Below the pieces are notes generated by a model. That model did no database searches, was not told where the DNA came from, and was given only the letters and a program-made list of their open reading frames with translations. Source: DATKKG01 sp035543015 (GTDB lineage Archaea > Thermoproteota > Nitrososphaeria > Conexivisphaerales > DTJL01). Taken from it: a stretch of DNA of 64,000 nucleotides. Made by a program: the position numbers and the translations under genes. The stretch spans positions 62,001 through 126,000 of the forward strand of contig DATKKG010000017.1 in the NCBI GenBank assembly GCA_035543015.1, written 5' to 3'. How positions within the stretch are numbered: position 1 is the first letter of the stretch; each line of letters starts with the position of its first letter. Shown here piece by piece: positions 1 through 8,734 of the stretch.

Positions 1-1
1 G

Positions 2-385
2 GCCGAGCAGGCAGTGCATCAGTACAACGTCAAGACCCCCAGCATCCAGACCCATGCCGGGAGGCTAAGCGGCGGCAACATACAGAAGATCCTGATCGCC
101 AGGGCAATGCTCACCCCATCCAAGGCCATCGTGGCCCACAACCCCACCAGGGGCCTGGACATCGCTACGACGAACTTCGTGATGAAAAACCTCGTGGAGC
201 AGAAGAAGTCCGGCGCCGCGGTGGTGCTCATCTCGGAGGACCTCGACGAGCTCATGCTCATCAGCGACCGGATCCTCACCCTCTTCGGAGGCAAGGTCAT
301 GGGGATAGTGGAGCCTTCCCTCTTCGACAAGTACAGGATCGGGGCCATGATGGCTGGCGAGCCCTACAGGGAGGGAGCTGAATGA
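2..385 (+). CDS. ABC transporter ATP-binding protein, C-terminal part (BMP/nucleoside family), 5' truncated by window edge
   Basis: The reading frame is open from base 2, so only about the last 127 residues are present. The signature LSGGNIQK, the Walker B/D-loop stretch around NPTRGLDIATT and the switch region VVLISEDLDELM match the second nucleotide-binding domain of the double-NBD ATPases of the RbsA/YufO type, which energise sugar and nucleoside importers. Its stop overlaps the start of the first permease (ATGA), so the two are translationally coupled. Two permeases follow and a BMP-type binding protein lies convergently downstream. Nucleoside or nucleobase uptake is inferred from the family and from the catabolic genes nearby; sugar uptake remains possible. 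Confidence 0.9.
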   Translation, partial: AEQAVHQYNVKTPSIQTHAGRLSGGNIQKILIARAMLTPSKAIVAHNPTRGLDIATTNFVMKNLVEQKKSGAAVVLISEDLDELMLISDRILTLFGGKVMGIVEPSLFDKYRIGAMMAGEPYREGAE

Positions 386-1428
386 AGACCGCCGTGAAGG
401 AGCAGAGCGGCGTGGACAGGTTCGCCGATGAGCTGGTGCCCTACCTAATAGGGGTGGGGGCGGCTCTGGCGGCTGCCGGCCTCATGCTGGCGCTCCTTGG
501 GAAGAACGTGCCTCAGGGGTTCGCGATCCTCCTCACGGCGTCTTTCGGCTCGGCCACCAATTTCGGCCTCCTCATTCTAAAGTTCATACCCCTGCTCCTC
601 ATGTCGCTGGGCTTCTCTATTCCCCTCATAGTGCGCAAGTTCAACGTCGGCGTGGAGGGGCAGTTCCTCTTGGGAGCCGTGGGGGCGGTGGCGGTGGGCC
701 TGACGTTCAGCAACGGCCTGGGGATAGCTTCGGTCCCGGTCCTGCTGCTCGCCTCGATAGCCTTCGGCATGTTCTGGGCGTTCATCCCGGCCATCCTCCT
801 CTACAGGTTCAAGGTCAATGAGATCGTCTCGACGATCCTGATGAACTTCATCTCTTTCTACCTCGTTCTGTGGGTCGCCACGGGCCCATGGAGAGACCAG
901 TTCGCCGGCCACCCCGAAACCCGGCAGATTCCTGGCGCCTACTTCCTCCCCCTGTTATCCAGCAACCCCGAGGTCTCCGTCGGGCTCGTCATCGCGGCGA
1001 TCATTCCGTTCCTGGCCTACTACTACATCTACAAGAGCGTCCAGGGCTTCGAACTGAGGTCTGCCGGAGCCAACGCGCGCGCCTCGTACGTCTTCGGAGT
1101 CAACTCCAGCTTCCTCGCGCCCTTCGCGCTGGTCATCGGAGGGGGCCTGGCGGGGCTCGGCGGCGGACTCCAGGTGGCGGGGCTGCAGCTCAGGCTCGTC
1201 GACGGGATGCAGTCCAACTATGGCGCCCTGAGCACGATCATCGCCCTCATAGCAGGCGGCAACCCCCTGGGCGTCATCGTCTCCACCCTTTTCATCTCCG
1301 TGATAGACGTCGGGGGGAGCGCGATGAACGCGATAATGGGGGTCCCCGTCGAGATGGTCTACGTGATCGAAGCTCTGCTGCTCCTGTTCATACTCATGGC
1401 AAACGTCTACAGGAGGAGGAGGCGTTGA
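382..1428 (+). CDS. ABC transporter permease (BMP/nucleoside-type, YufP-like)
   Basis: This is a 348-residue, highly hydrophobic protein with about nine predicted membrane segments. It contains the family stretch FNVGVEGQFLLGA, followed by NEIVSTILMN and the loop GANARASYVFGVN typical of BPD_transp_2 permeases (RbsC/BmpB superfamily). The ATG overlaps the stop of the ATPase gene, and its own stop overlaps the TTG start of the second permease. Such permeases form a heterodimer in nucleoside-type importers. Substrate specificity cannot be read from the sequence. Confidence 0.93.
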   Translation: MKTAVKEQSGVDRFADELVPYLIGVGAALAAAGLMLALLGKNVPQGFAILLTASFGSATNFGLLILKFIPLLLMSLGFSIPLIVRKFNVGVEGQFLLGAVGAVAVGLTFSNGLGIASVPVLLLASIAFGMFWAFIPAILLYRFKVNEIVSTILMNFISFYLVLWVATGPWRDQFAGHPETRQIPGAYFLPLLSSNPEVSVGLVIAAIIPFLAYYYIYKSVQGFELRSAGANARASYVFGVNSSFLAPFALVIGGGLAGLGGGLQVAGLQLRLVDGMQSNYGALSTIIALIAGGNPLGVIVSTLFISVIDVGGSAMNAIMGVPVEMVYVIEALLLLFILMANVYRRRRR

Positions 1429-2471
1429 AGCTCCCCGCAGAGCTGGGCAGGACGAGGACCTCGATCACGGCAGCGGCGCTGCTGGTTGCGGCGGTAGCCG
1501 TCGTTCTCGTGTCCTACCTGTACGGCGGCTCGTCCCTGGGCAAGTCGATCACCGACTTCTTCGTGCTTGCAGTCGCCGTCAGCGTCCCGTACATCCTGGG
1601 AGGGCAGGGGATGACCCTCGCGGGAAGGACAGGGATCTTCCTGGTGTTCAACGAGGGCGTGATGCTCTCCGCGGCCTCCGCCACGTTCCTGGCGACCTAC
1701 TACACAGGCGGGAACATCCTGGTGGGCCTGGCCGCCGGCGCGCTGATGGCAGGCCTGTTCGGCCTGATCATGGGCTTCTTCTCGATCACCCTCAAGCAGG
1801 ACCAGTTCATCGTCGGTCTCTCCCTCTTCGTGGCCGCGGTGGGTGTGGCCAACTTCCTCTACTCCGTCGTCATCGGCATCACGACCTCCCCGCCTCTGAT
1901 CCCCGTGCTGAAGCCCGTGGAGATCCCCCTGCTCTCGGACATACCCTTCTTCGGCCGGGTGCTCTTCGGCCAGAACCTCATGTTCTACTTCGCCACCGCG
2001 CTGTCGGTGGCGCTGTGGTACTTCCTCTATCGCACGAGGTATGGGCTCAACCTCAGGTCCGTGGGGGAGAACCCTCGCGTCTCCGACTCCCTGGGCATCA
2101 GCGTGACGAGGACGAGATACGCCGCCACCATCATCGGCTCCATGATCATGGGCCTCGGCGGAGCCTACCTGCCCCTCTATTTCACGGCGACCTACACTCC
2201 TTCCCTTGTAAACGGAAGGGGCTGGATCGTCATCGCGCTGACCCTCTTCGGCCGCTGGAGCCCGTTGACCGTGATGCTCGGTGCCCTTGTGTTTGCCAGT
2301 GCTGAGGTCTTCGCGACGTACTCGCTCATCCTGAACTTGCCCATCCCGGACCAGTTCCTCCTGATGGTCCCGTTCATACTCACTCTCGTCATCCTCGTCA
2401 TAAGCTACCGCAGGGCGGAGCTCCCCCAGGCGCTGGGCAAGTCCTACGACAGGGAGTCGGTTGAAGACTAG
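1425..2471 (+). CDS. ABC transporter permease (BMP/nucleoside-type, YufQ-like)
   Basis: A 348-residue polytopic membrane protein and the second permease of the importer. The motif VFNEGVMLSAASATF corresponds to the NxGxEG region of BPD_transp_2 permeases, and NLRSVGENPRVSDSLGI is the conserved cytoplasmic loop that contacts the ATPase. The frame is open far upstream, but the start is placed at TTG 1425 because a purine-rich ribosome-binding stretch (AGGAGGAGGAGG, 1411-1422) precedes it and it overlaps the upstream stop codon (TTGA). This yields a protein of the same length as its partner. Confidence 0.92.
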   Translation: MKLPAELGRTRTSITAAALLVAAVAVVLVSYLYGGSSLGKSITDFFVLAVAVSVPYILGGQGMTLAGRTGIFLVFNEGVMLSAASATFLATYYTGGNILVGLAAGALMAGLFGLIMGFFSITLKQDQFIVGLSLFVAAVGVANFLYSVVIGITTSPPLIPVLKPVEIPLLSDIPFFGRVLFGQNLMFYFATALSVALWYFLYRTRYGLNLRSVGENPRVSDSLGISVTRTRYAATIIGSMIMGLGGAYLPLYFTATYTPSLVNGRGWIVIALTLFGRWSPLTVMLGALVFASAEVFATYSLILNLPIPDQFLLMVPFILTLVILVISYRRAELPQALGKSYDRESVED

Positions 2472-2548
2472 CGCTTAGGCTAGCCATGGGCGGGACACCC
2501 GGCCCTAGGGCTGAAGGGCTCGATGAAAAAACATGGGGTTTGGGGTTC

Positions 2549-3601
2549 CTACGGTCCCGGGCCAGGTGCCGTGGAGTTGAACGGGACTACGATCGTGCCG
2601 TTCAGCAGAGCATTGACGACGTCGCTTACCTTGCTGTTGACGGTCGACGCTACGTTGTGCAGCGGCAGCTGGATGTAGCAGTTGGAGGTCGAGTTTGACG
2701 TGAACGTGATCTTGTAGTAGCCTGTGGTGGTCCCTCCCTGGATGGCCTTGTAGACGTGCTCCAGGGCAGCGCTGAAGTCATAGATGTACGAAGTGATGTA
2801 GTTGCTGGGCGCATAGGACAGCTTGTCGGTGTACTTCGTGGTCACGAGGACGTTGGTGCCGTTCACCGCCTGCATGATCCCGAAGACTCCCAAGTTGGTC
2901 GAAGACATGATGACGTCAACCCCAAGGGCTATCATCGACTGCGCCTGGGTCTTGGCGCCCACCGGGTCGTTGAAGTTGCTCGACCAGAACCTGTATACCT
3001 GGATGTTCGGATTCACGGCCTTGGCCGCCATGATGGCGGCGTTGGCCTCGGCGTTGGAGAACGGGAGTTGCACACCGCCTATGTAAGCTATCTTGTTGGT
3101 CTGGGTGGCTAGGGCCGCGGCGTACCCGATAGCGTAATAGCCTATCGCGAAGTTCCTGTCGAGGATCCACACATTGGCGCGCTGGTTGGCGACCGGGGCG
3201 TCCGTCTCAGCGATGAAGGTAACGTTCGGATACTTCGCTGCGAGGCCCGTGTCGTTGGTGGTAAGGCCGATGGCCGTGTTGAACTGGGCTCCGTGCGCCC
3301 AGATCACCGAGTAGCCGTTGCCGATGTACTGCTCCATCTTGGTCCCGACGTCGGCGACCGCGACGTTCTCGGAATACGCGGTCACAGCGCCGGTGTCGTT
3401 GGCGAGCTTGCTCATGGCCAGGTAGCCAAGGGTGTTGTAGTCACCGTCGTTCGCCAGGCCCGGCAGAACCGCGGCCACCTTGAGAGTGGGACCGGGGTTG
3501 GACGCCGGCTGTGAGAGAAGGTAGTAGCCTACTCCGGCGATGACGACGACCGCAATAACCACCAGAACGATTACAGTCGTGCTGATCGCTCTTCGTGTCA
3601 T
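2549..3601 (-). CDS. BMP family substrate-binding protein of ABC importer
   Basis: A 350-residue exported protein. Residues 5-30 form a single hydrophobic segment (VIVLVVIAVVVIAGVG) that should act as a membrane anchor; no lipobox cysteine follows it. The stretches KVAAVLPGLANDGDYNTLGY and KMEQYIGNGYSVIWAHG match the PF02608 (Bmp/Med) ligand-binding fold, whose members bind nucleosides or purines. The gene is convergent with the permease genes (77 bp apart) and so must have its own promoter. A TATA-like box (TATTTATA) lies on this strand at 3639-3632, about 35 nt before the ATG. Confidence 0.9.
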   Translation of the reverse strand: MTRRAISTTVIVLVVIAVVVIAGVGYYLLSQPASNPGPTLKVAAVLPGLANDGDYNTLGYLAMSKLANDTGAVTAYSENVAVADVGTKMEQYIGNGYSVIWAHGAQFNTAIGLTTNDTGLAAKYPNVTFIAETDAPVANQRANVWILDRNFAIGYYAIGYAAALATQTNKIAYIGGVQLPFSNAEANAAIMAAKAVNPNIQVYRFWSSNFNDPVGAKTQAQSMIALGVDVIMSSTNLGVFGIMQAVNGTNVLVTTKYTDKLSYAPSNYITSYIYDFSAALEHVYKAIQGGTTTGYYKITFTSNSTSNCYIQLPLHNVASTVNSKVSDVVNALLNGTIVVPFNSTAPGPGP

Positions 3602-3631
3602 GGTCGTTCGCGCATTTCAAGGAAGACGTAG

Positions 3632-3639
3632 TATAAATA
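3632..3639 (-). promoter_or_regulatory. TATA-like promoter box of the BMP binding-protein gene
   Basis: TATTTATA on the minus strand, centred about 35 nt upstream of the ATG at 3601. A transcript starting about 26 nt downstream would have a leader of roughly ten nucleotides. Confidence 0.6.
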
Positions 3640-3795
3640 TCTTGGCGCCCCCGTGTCGCCGTTCTGTCAACTTGGCGGCGCCCGTTAGTATCTTGACATT
3701 GATTTCAGTTTTCTGCTCAAGATTCTGCCAGATAGGCAGTACTCCAGGCCTTTTGTTGGCGAAGATTAATAACCGGCCGCGAGAGCGTCCGTCCG

Positions 3796-4392
3796 ATGAA
3801 CATGCCTTCCTCGGGGAAGCGGAGGCTGGCCCTTCTTGGCCATTGCATCTTGAACCAGAACGCGAGGGCTCCCGGCATAGCCCTGCACAGGGGAGCCATT
3901 ACCCCACTGATAGAGATCCTGCAGGCTGCCGACTACAAGCTGATGCAGCTGCCCTGCCCCGAGACGTCGTTCACGGGGCTTGCAAGGTGGTGGTTCGTGT
4001 ACGAACAGTACGATTCGGTGAACTACAGGAGGCACTGCGCCAAGCTTGCCAAGGCCACCATGGAGCTTGTGAAGCCCTATTCGTCCAAGGGCTACGAGGT
4101 CGTCGTCGTGGGCCTGGGCATCAGCCCCTCGTGCGGCGTCAGGATGCGGCAGACGAACAAGGCATGGAGGGGGAGGCCATTCGCAGTGGACGACATCGCT
4201 TCGGTCGAGGAGGGGCGAGGGGTCTGGATGCAGGAGCTTGAAAAGGCCCTGACGAAGGAAGGGATCAGGTACAGGGTCTTGGATGTGCCGCCCGTGCTGC
4301 TCTACCCGCCCGGGAGGGTCCCCAGGGTCCCGGAGTACCCGGCCACAGAGGCCGACGCCTGGAAGGAGCTCAAAGGTTTCCTGGAGGCCTGA
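3796..4392 (+). CDS. TudS/DUF523-related putative desulfidase (CD3072-like)
   Basis: A 198-residue soluble protein. The N-terminal GHCILNQNAR motif, the later CPET, and GLGISPSCGVR resemble the DUF523-related group described as TudS-related putative desulfidases. TudS enzymes remove sulfur from thiouracil with a [4Fe-4S] cluster held by three cysteines. Candidate ligands here are the Cys of HCILN, of PCPE and of SPSCG. A TATA-like box (GATTAATAAC, about 3764-3773) is centred about 26 nt before the ATG, so the message is probably leaderless. A small gene follows after 3 nt. A role on thio-nucleobases would fit the surrounding heterocycle-type genes, but that is inference. Confidence 0.65.
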   Translation: MNMPSSGKRRLALLGHCILNQNARAPGIALHRGAITPLIEILQAADYKLMQLPCPETSFTGLARWWFVYEQYDSVNYRRHCAKLAKATMELVKPYSSKGYEVVVVGLGISPSCGVRMRQTNKAWRGRPFAVDDIASVEEGRGVWMQELEKALTKEGIRYRVLDVPPVLLYPPGRVPRVPEYPATEADAWKELKGFLEA

Positions 4393-4395
4393 AAG

Positions 4396-4689
4396 TTGAA
4401 AGACATGAGATCCAGGCAGATCATAGTTGCGGAGGAGCGCCACCTTGACGACGACCTGGTCAAGGGCTACATGCACGAAGGCTTCGGGGTCATGGCTGTC
4501 CCCGACCTGTCCGCTGCCGGCAAGGGGACCGCGGACTACCTGCTGACCGTGATGGCGGACGAACTCGAAGAGTTCCTCAAGGACGGCGAGCAGATCGTGG
4601 TCCTTCGGTCGAGGAGGGACGCATTCACGCGGTCCCTGCTCGGCAAGCTCTCCAAAAGGAAGCTTGAAGTGCAGGTGAAGGAGATCTAG
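4396..4689 (+). CDS. Hypothetical protein, 97 aa, in operon with TudS-related gene
   Basis: Small acidic-to-basic soluble protein starting at TTG 4396, three nucleotides after the stop of the TudS-related gene, which argues for co-transcription. It has no cysteines, no membrane segment and no motif I recognise. The middle (ADYLLTVMADELEEFLKDG) is probably helical, and the C-terminus is rich in Lys and Arg. An ATG at residue 4 is an alternative start. It could be an accessory subunit of its neighbour, but nothing in the sequence proves this. Confidence 0.6.
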   Translation: MKDMRSRQIIVAEERHLDDDLVKGYMHEGFGVMAVPDLSAAGKGTADYLLTVMADELEEFLKDGEQIVVLRSRRDAFTRSLLGKLSKRKLEVQVKEI

Positions 4690-4798
4690 GGTTCTCCGGC
4701 GGGGCCCGGCGCTCCTGCGGATGGCGGCTTGGTGACGCAGGAACTGCCATATCTGCATCATGTTGCGGCGATGCTGCATTAAGTGCAGGCAACATAAG

Positions 4799-4815
4799 TA
4801 AGCAATGCTTATATC
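4799..4815 (+). promoter_or_regulatory. Promoter of the cyclase gene with overlapping inverted repeat
   Basis: CTTATATC (4808-4815) is a TATA-like box about 40 nt before the ATG at 4851. A perfect inverted repeat, TAAGCA-A-TGCTTA (4799-4811), overlaps its 5' half, and a second one, CTGCA-TTAAG-TGCAG, lies just upstream (about 4774-4788). Overlap with the TATA box suggests a repressor operator. Confidence 0.4.
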
Positions 4816-4850
4816 TTTAGACCATCTACGACCCCTACGGAGAAAAGGGC

Positions 4851-5660
4851 ATGACCAAAGTCTATGACCTGTCTCAACCTCTGAACCAGGAAACGCCTTT
4901 CTGGCCTCTCTATCCTCCCTTTGAAGTCAAGTTCATCAAACGAAAGCCGGAGCACGGAGTCAACGCGCAGTACATACAGACCGCGATGCACATAGGCACA
5001 CACCTCGACGCTCCGCTTCACTTTGTCACCAACGGCAAGAGCATCGACAAGATACCCATGGAATGGCTGTACGGCCCTGGCATCATAGTCGACGTCAGTG
5101 AAGTCGGCGACCTCGGCATATACACCGAGGAGATCGTCGAACGGAACGCCAAGGCAGCGGGTGGGGTGAAGGACGGAGACATACTCGTCCTCTACACAGG
5201 CTGGAGCAAGTACGCCTGGTACCAGAAGCCGAAGCCCGAAGGCACGGCTGACGAGGAAAGATACATCCACATGCACCCTGGCCCCACGAGGGCATTTTGC
5301 GACTACCTACTCAGGAAGAAGGTCCATATATGGGGCCTCGACGCGGTGTCCACCGATCACCCGATGAACCTCCCAATCGGAAGGTTCCTCCCCAGGGTGT
5401 GCGACAAGGTTAGGGCCGCGGCCGCGGCCAAGTTCGGCGAGGAGAACCTGAACAAGCTCTTCCCACCTGAGGACTACCAAGTCACTCACAACGTACTGTT
5501 CCCGAAGGACTGCATACACATGGAGAACCTCGGCGGGGAGATCGAGGAAGTCCTCGGCGGAAGGAAGGCCGTGCGCACGACCATAGGCTGCTTCCCGTTC
5601 CTGTTCAAGGGCGGAGAGGCCGCTTTCGCCAGGGTCGTCGCCTTCGACTACAGCAAGTAG
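4851..5660 (+). CDS. Cyclase family metal-dependent hydrolase (kynurenine formamidase/isatin hydrolase superfamily)
   Basis: A 269-residue protein of PF04199. The hallmark metal-binding motif HIGTHLDAPLHF carries His47, His51, Asp53 and His57. GLDAVSTDHPMN is the second conserved block of the family. Known members hydrolyse cyclic or linear amides (isatin hydrolase, kynurenine formamidase). The gene sits upstream of a CoxG-like gene and a molybdenum hydroxylase, so a ring-opening step after hydroxylation of a heterocycle is plausible. It stands alone, and a T-rich run (5665-5671) just after the stop may end its transcript. Substrate unknown. Confidence 0.88.
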   Translation: MTKVYDLSQPLNQETPFWPLYPPFEVKFIKRKPEHGVNAQYIQTAMHIGTHLDAPLHFVTNGKSIDKIPMEWLYGPGIIVDVSEVGDLGIYTEEIVERNAKAAGGVKDGDILVLYTGWSKYAWYQKPKPEGTADEERYIHMHPGPTRAFCDYLLRKKVHIWGLDAVSTDHPMNLPIGRFLPRVCDKVRAAAAAKFGEENLNKLFPPEDYQVTHNVLFPKDCIHMENLGGEIEEVLGGRKAVRTTIGCFPFLFKGGEAAFARVVAFDYSK

Positions 5661-5760
5661 ACGCTTTTTTCACATCCTATGCCTGCGCCCAGGGGGACCT
5701 CTCCCGGCAGGGGCGGTCGGCAAGGTTAAATAGAGATGCCCAACCAACCGGAAGCTGATT

Positions 5761-6201
5761 GTGATGCAGATCAAGGGTAGCTTCGTTGTCCCGTCCAACA
5801 AAGACGTCACCTGGGACTTCATCTCGACGCCGGAGAAGATCGTGACATGCCTACCGGGCCTTCAGGAGAGCTCCATAGAAGGGAATACGATCAAGGCTAG
5901 GATCAAGGCCGGAGTGGGGTTCATCAAGGGGACATTCGCCGTGGTGTGCGTCATCGCGGAGAACGACAAAGTGAACCACCACGCCAAGCTGCTCATATCT
6001 GGGTCGGGCGCCGCCAGCTCGTTCAACGCTGACGTCCTCATAGACATGAACCCTGCGACGACCAGCGGCTCGGAGATAGCTTACAATGCGGAAGCCAAGG
6101 TGAGCGGCCCCCTCGGAAGCCTCGCCGCCCCGATGGTGGAGGGCGCGGCGAAGAAGATGGTCGACCAGATCTTCACGTGCGTGCAGAGCAAGCTCTCCTA
6201 G
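5761..6201 (+). CDS. CoxG-like SRPBCC family protein
   Basis: A 146-residue protein of the carbon monoxide dehydrogenase subunit G family (PF06240): it opens with MQIKGSFVVPSNKDVTWDFI, followed by CLPGLQESSIEGNTIKARIKAG. CoxG proteins are StAR-like-fold proteins linked to assembly or membrane recruitment of molybdenum hydroxylases, and newer work assigns lipid or quinone binding to some. The start is GTG 5761 or ATG 5764; a TATA-like box (TTAAATA, 5726-5732) would put the mRNA start within about six nucleotides. The large hydroxylase subunit gene follows 142 bp downstream under its own promoter. Confidence 0.85.
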   Translation: MMQIKGSFVVPSNKDVTWDFISTPEKIVTCLPGLQESSIEGNTIKARIKAGVGFIKGTFAVVCVIAENDKVNHHAKLLISGSGAASSFNADVLIDMNPATTSGSEIAYNAEAKVSGPLGSLAAPMVEGAAKKMVDQIFTCVQSKLS

Positions 6202-6343
6202 GCTTCAAAGGCACACTGCAGAGGATCGCGGCCGGAGGGCCTTTCCCTGTTTCTTTTCCAGCTACATTATGACCGCAGTTTTTGACCTGACGATATGTTT
6301 TTATCTCATGTGATGGTGTTACGATTTTTGTCAAGGCGAGATT

Positions 6344-8734
6344 TTGACATCGAGATACATAGGCAAGTCCATCCCTCAGCTTGACTCCCATCTGAAGGTG
6401 ACCGGGACGGCGATCTACACCTTCGACATGGAGGTCCAGGGGATGCTCTATGCGAAGCTCGTCGTTAGCAACGTCGCACATGCGAAGATAGCGAAGATAG
6501 ACACATCTGCCGCTGCGAAGGTCCCAGGTGTCGTGGCGATAGCCACCGGCCAGGACTTCCCGTTCAGGCTTGGCATCTACGTGGGAGACAGGGACATCCT
6601 CGCGATAGACAAGGTGCGCTGGGTCGGCCATCCCGTGGCAGCCGTGATAGCGGAGACGATGCAGGCGGCCGAGGAGGCAGCTGAGAAGGTCGAAGTCGAG
6701 TACGAGCCCCTGCCCACCCTGTTCACCGTCGAGGAAGCCCTCAAGCCTGACGCGGTCCTGCTCCATGAGAAGCTCGGCGAGTACAGGATATCTCCGGCGT
6801 TCAAGCCCATTCCGGGCACCAACATCGCCAACAGCTTCGAGCTGAAGCATGGCGACGTCGCCGAGGGCTTCAAGGGGGCCGAGCTGGTCCTCGAAGAGGA
6901 CTTCAAGATGCCTTTCGTCAGTCATGGCTTCATGGAGACCCAGACCGTGATCGCCAACTATCACAAGGACGGAACCATCGAAGTATGGACCAGCGCCCAG
7001 TCGCCCTTCGCGACAAGGTACCTGATGGCCCTTTCCCTCGGCATCCCCGTCAACAACATCATCATACACGTCCCCTTCGTCGGGGGCGGTTTCGGGGGCA
7101 AGGCCGGACTGGGATGGGAGGCGCTGGTTGCCATGCTCTCCAGGAAGGCTGGCAACAGGCCGGTCAAGCTCATCCTTTCCAGGCGCGACCAGTTTGTCTC
7201 GGCGCCGGTTCGCGAAGGCTTCCAGGCCCACGTAAAGGCCGGCTTCAAGAAGGACGGGACGATAGTGGCGTACGACGCCAAGTTCGTCATGGACGCCGGC
7301 GGCTATGCGGACTACACCGTCAACGTCTCAAGGACGGCAGGCTATTCGGGAGAGGGGTCATATGCGATCCACAACGTCCACATCCTCTCCCTTGCGGTCT
7401 ACACCAACAAAGTCTGCACCACGGCCATGAGGGGCTTCGGCTACCCCGAAAGTCACTGGGCCCTCGAGCAGATCATCGACCATGCCGCGAAGAAGCTGGG
7501 CATCGACCCGTTCGAGATGAGGCTGCACAACCTGGCCAAGCCCGGTGTCTCCACGACGGCCACAGGGGAGAAGATCAGGATGGATGCCGGCGACCCCGAG
7601 AAGGTCCTCAGGACGGTCGTAGACGGCCTGAAGTTCTTCGAGAAGACCGAGCAGCCGAAGGACCCGTGGAAGGTCAGGGCCAAGGGCTTTGCCCTGAGCC
7701 TCAAGGGCCCATCTCAGCCGCCCAACGCCGCGGCCTCGGCCATCCTCAAGTTCAACGAGGACACCTCCGTCGACATCATGGTGGGCACGGGCAGCTTCGG
7801 CCAGGGGACCACCACCTCCCTCTGCATGATAGCCGCAGAAGAGTTCGGCCTTCCGCTCGAAAAGGTCAGGGTCTCAAACCTCCGGAGCACCGACAGCGTC
7901 GCCTACACCTGGCAGACGGTCGGAAGCAGGGGCCTGTTCACGGACGCCAACGCCCTCCTCAACGCCATCAAGGACGCCAAGAGGCAGATCGCGAGCGTCG
8001 CGCTGCAGGTCTTCAGGGTCCCTGAGGACGACGTCATGTTCGGAGACGGGAAGGTGTTCGTCCGCGGAAGGCCCTGGATCAACGCCCCCCTCAGCGACTT
8101 CGTCCTCGGCTACACCTACCCAAACGGAAACGCCATAGGGGGCCCGATCATCGGCAAGGGCACGTTCATGTCGATCCTCAATTCGTACCTCGACCCCGAC
8201 ACCGGCCAGGGCGTCCCCACGATCTTCCACACCTTCGGCGGGACAGGTGTGGACATCGAGCTGGACCTACTCACGGGCGACATCCACGTCCTCAAGGCCG
8301 TCCAGGTATACGACGTCGGGAAGGTCGTGAACAAGCTGATGATCGAAGAGCAGATGGACGGAGGATTCATCATGGGCCAGGGCGCCGCCCTCTACGAGGG
8401 CATCAAGTTCGACGAGCAGGGCTGGGTGATGAACCCCAACTTCACGAACTACTACGTGCCTCGCTGCAAGGACATCGCCGACGTCGTCGACAAGTACCCG
8501 GTCGAGACGCCCCAGGCAGACGGCCCGCTCGGAGCGAGGGGGATCGGCGAGATGGTCATGATCGCCACGGCCCCGGCCATCGCCAACGCCGTCTTCAATT
8601 CCATCGGGGTCAGGCTCGTGAACCTCCCCATGAACCCAGAAAACGTGTGGCAGGCGATCAAGACGCAGCGGCCTGACCTCATAGCCCAGGCGACGGACAA
8701 GTTCCTCGACTCGAAAGCAGGGAGGGCTTCCTGA
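6344..8734 (+). CDS. Xanthine dehydrogenase/aldehyde oxidase-type molybdenum hydroxylase, large (Mo-cofactor) subunit
   Basis: A 796-residue catalytic subunit. GGGFGGKAG and AMRGFGYPE are molybdopterin-contact motifs, and GARGIGEMVMIATAPA near the C-terminus carries the catalytic Glu. The loop reads AMRGFG and not the AYxCSFR of true CO dehydrogenases, so CO oxidation is unlikely; hydroxylation of a heterocycle or aldehyde is expected. Starts at TTG 6344; TATA-like TTTTATC at about 6299-6305 lies 42 nt upstream. It overlaps the FAD subunit gene by one base, and the Fe-S subunit follows, giving an L-M-S order typical of one operon. The substrate cannot be called from sequence alone. Confidence 0.92.
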   Translation: MTSRYIGKSIPQLDSHLKVTGTAIYTFDMEVQGMLYAKLVVSNVAHAKIAKIDTSAAAKVPGVVAIATGQDFPFRLGIYVGDRDILAIDKVRWVGHPVAAVIAETMQAAEEAAEKVEVEYEPLPTLFTVEEALKPDAVLLHEKLGEYRISPAFKPIPGTNIANSFELKHGDVAEGFKGAELVLEEDFKMPFVSHGFMETQTVIANYHKDGTIEVWTSAQSPFATRYLMALSLGIPVNNIIIHVPFVGGGFGGKAGLGWEALVAMLSRKAGNRPVKLILSRRDQFVSAPVREGFQAHVKAGFKKDGTIVAYDAKFVMDAGGYADYTVNVSRTAGYSGEGSYAIHNVHILSLAVYTNKVCTTAMRGFGYPESHWALEQIIDHAAKKLGIDPFEMRLHNLAKPGVSTTATGEKIRMDAGDPEKVLRTVVDGLKFFEKTEQPKDPWKVRAKGFALSLKGPSQPPNAAASAILKFNEDTSVDIMVGTGSFGQGTTTSLCMIAAEEFGLPLEKVRVSNLRSTDSVAYTWQTVGSRGLFTDANALLNAIKDAKRQIASVALQVFRVPEDDVMFGDGKVFVRGRPWINAPLSDFVLGYTYPNGNAIGGPIIGKGTFMSILNSYLDPDTGQGVPTIFHTFGGTGVDIELDLLTGDIHVLKAVQVYDVGKVVNKLMIEEQMDGGFIMGQGAALYEGIKFDEQGWVMNPNFTNYYVPRCKDIADVVDKYPVETPQADGPLGARGIGEMVMIATAPAIANAVFNSIGVRLVNLPMNPENVWQAIKTQRPDLIAQATDKFLDSKAGRAS

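Noticed and set aside
870..1424. Long in-frame extension upstream of the second ABC permease
   Set aside because: It is Arg/Pro-rich, lies in another frame of the first permease gene, and a strong ribosome-binding stretch sits right before TTG 1425.
3766..4779. 337-codon minus-strand frame over the TudS-related gene
   Set aside because: His/Arg/Pro-rich shadow; the plus frame has the HCILNQN and SPSCG motifs and a leaderless promoter.
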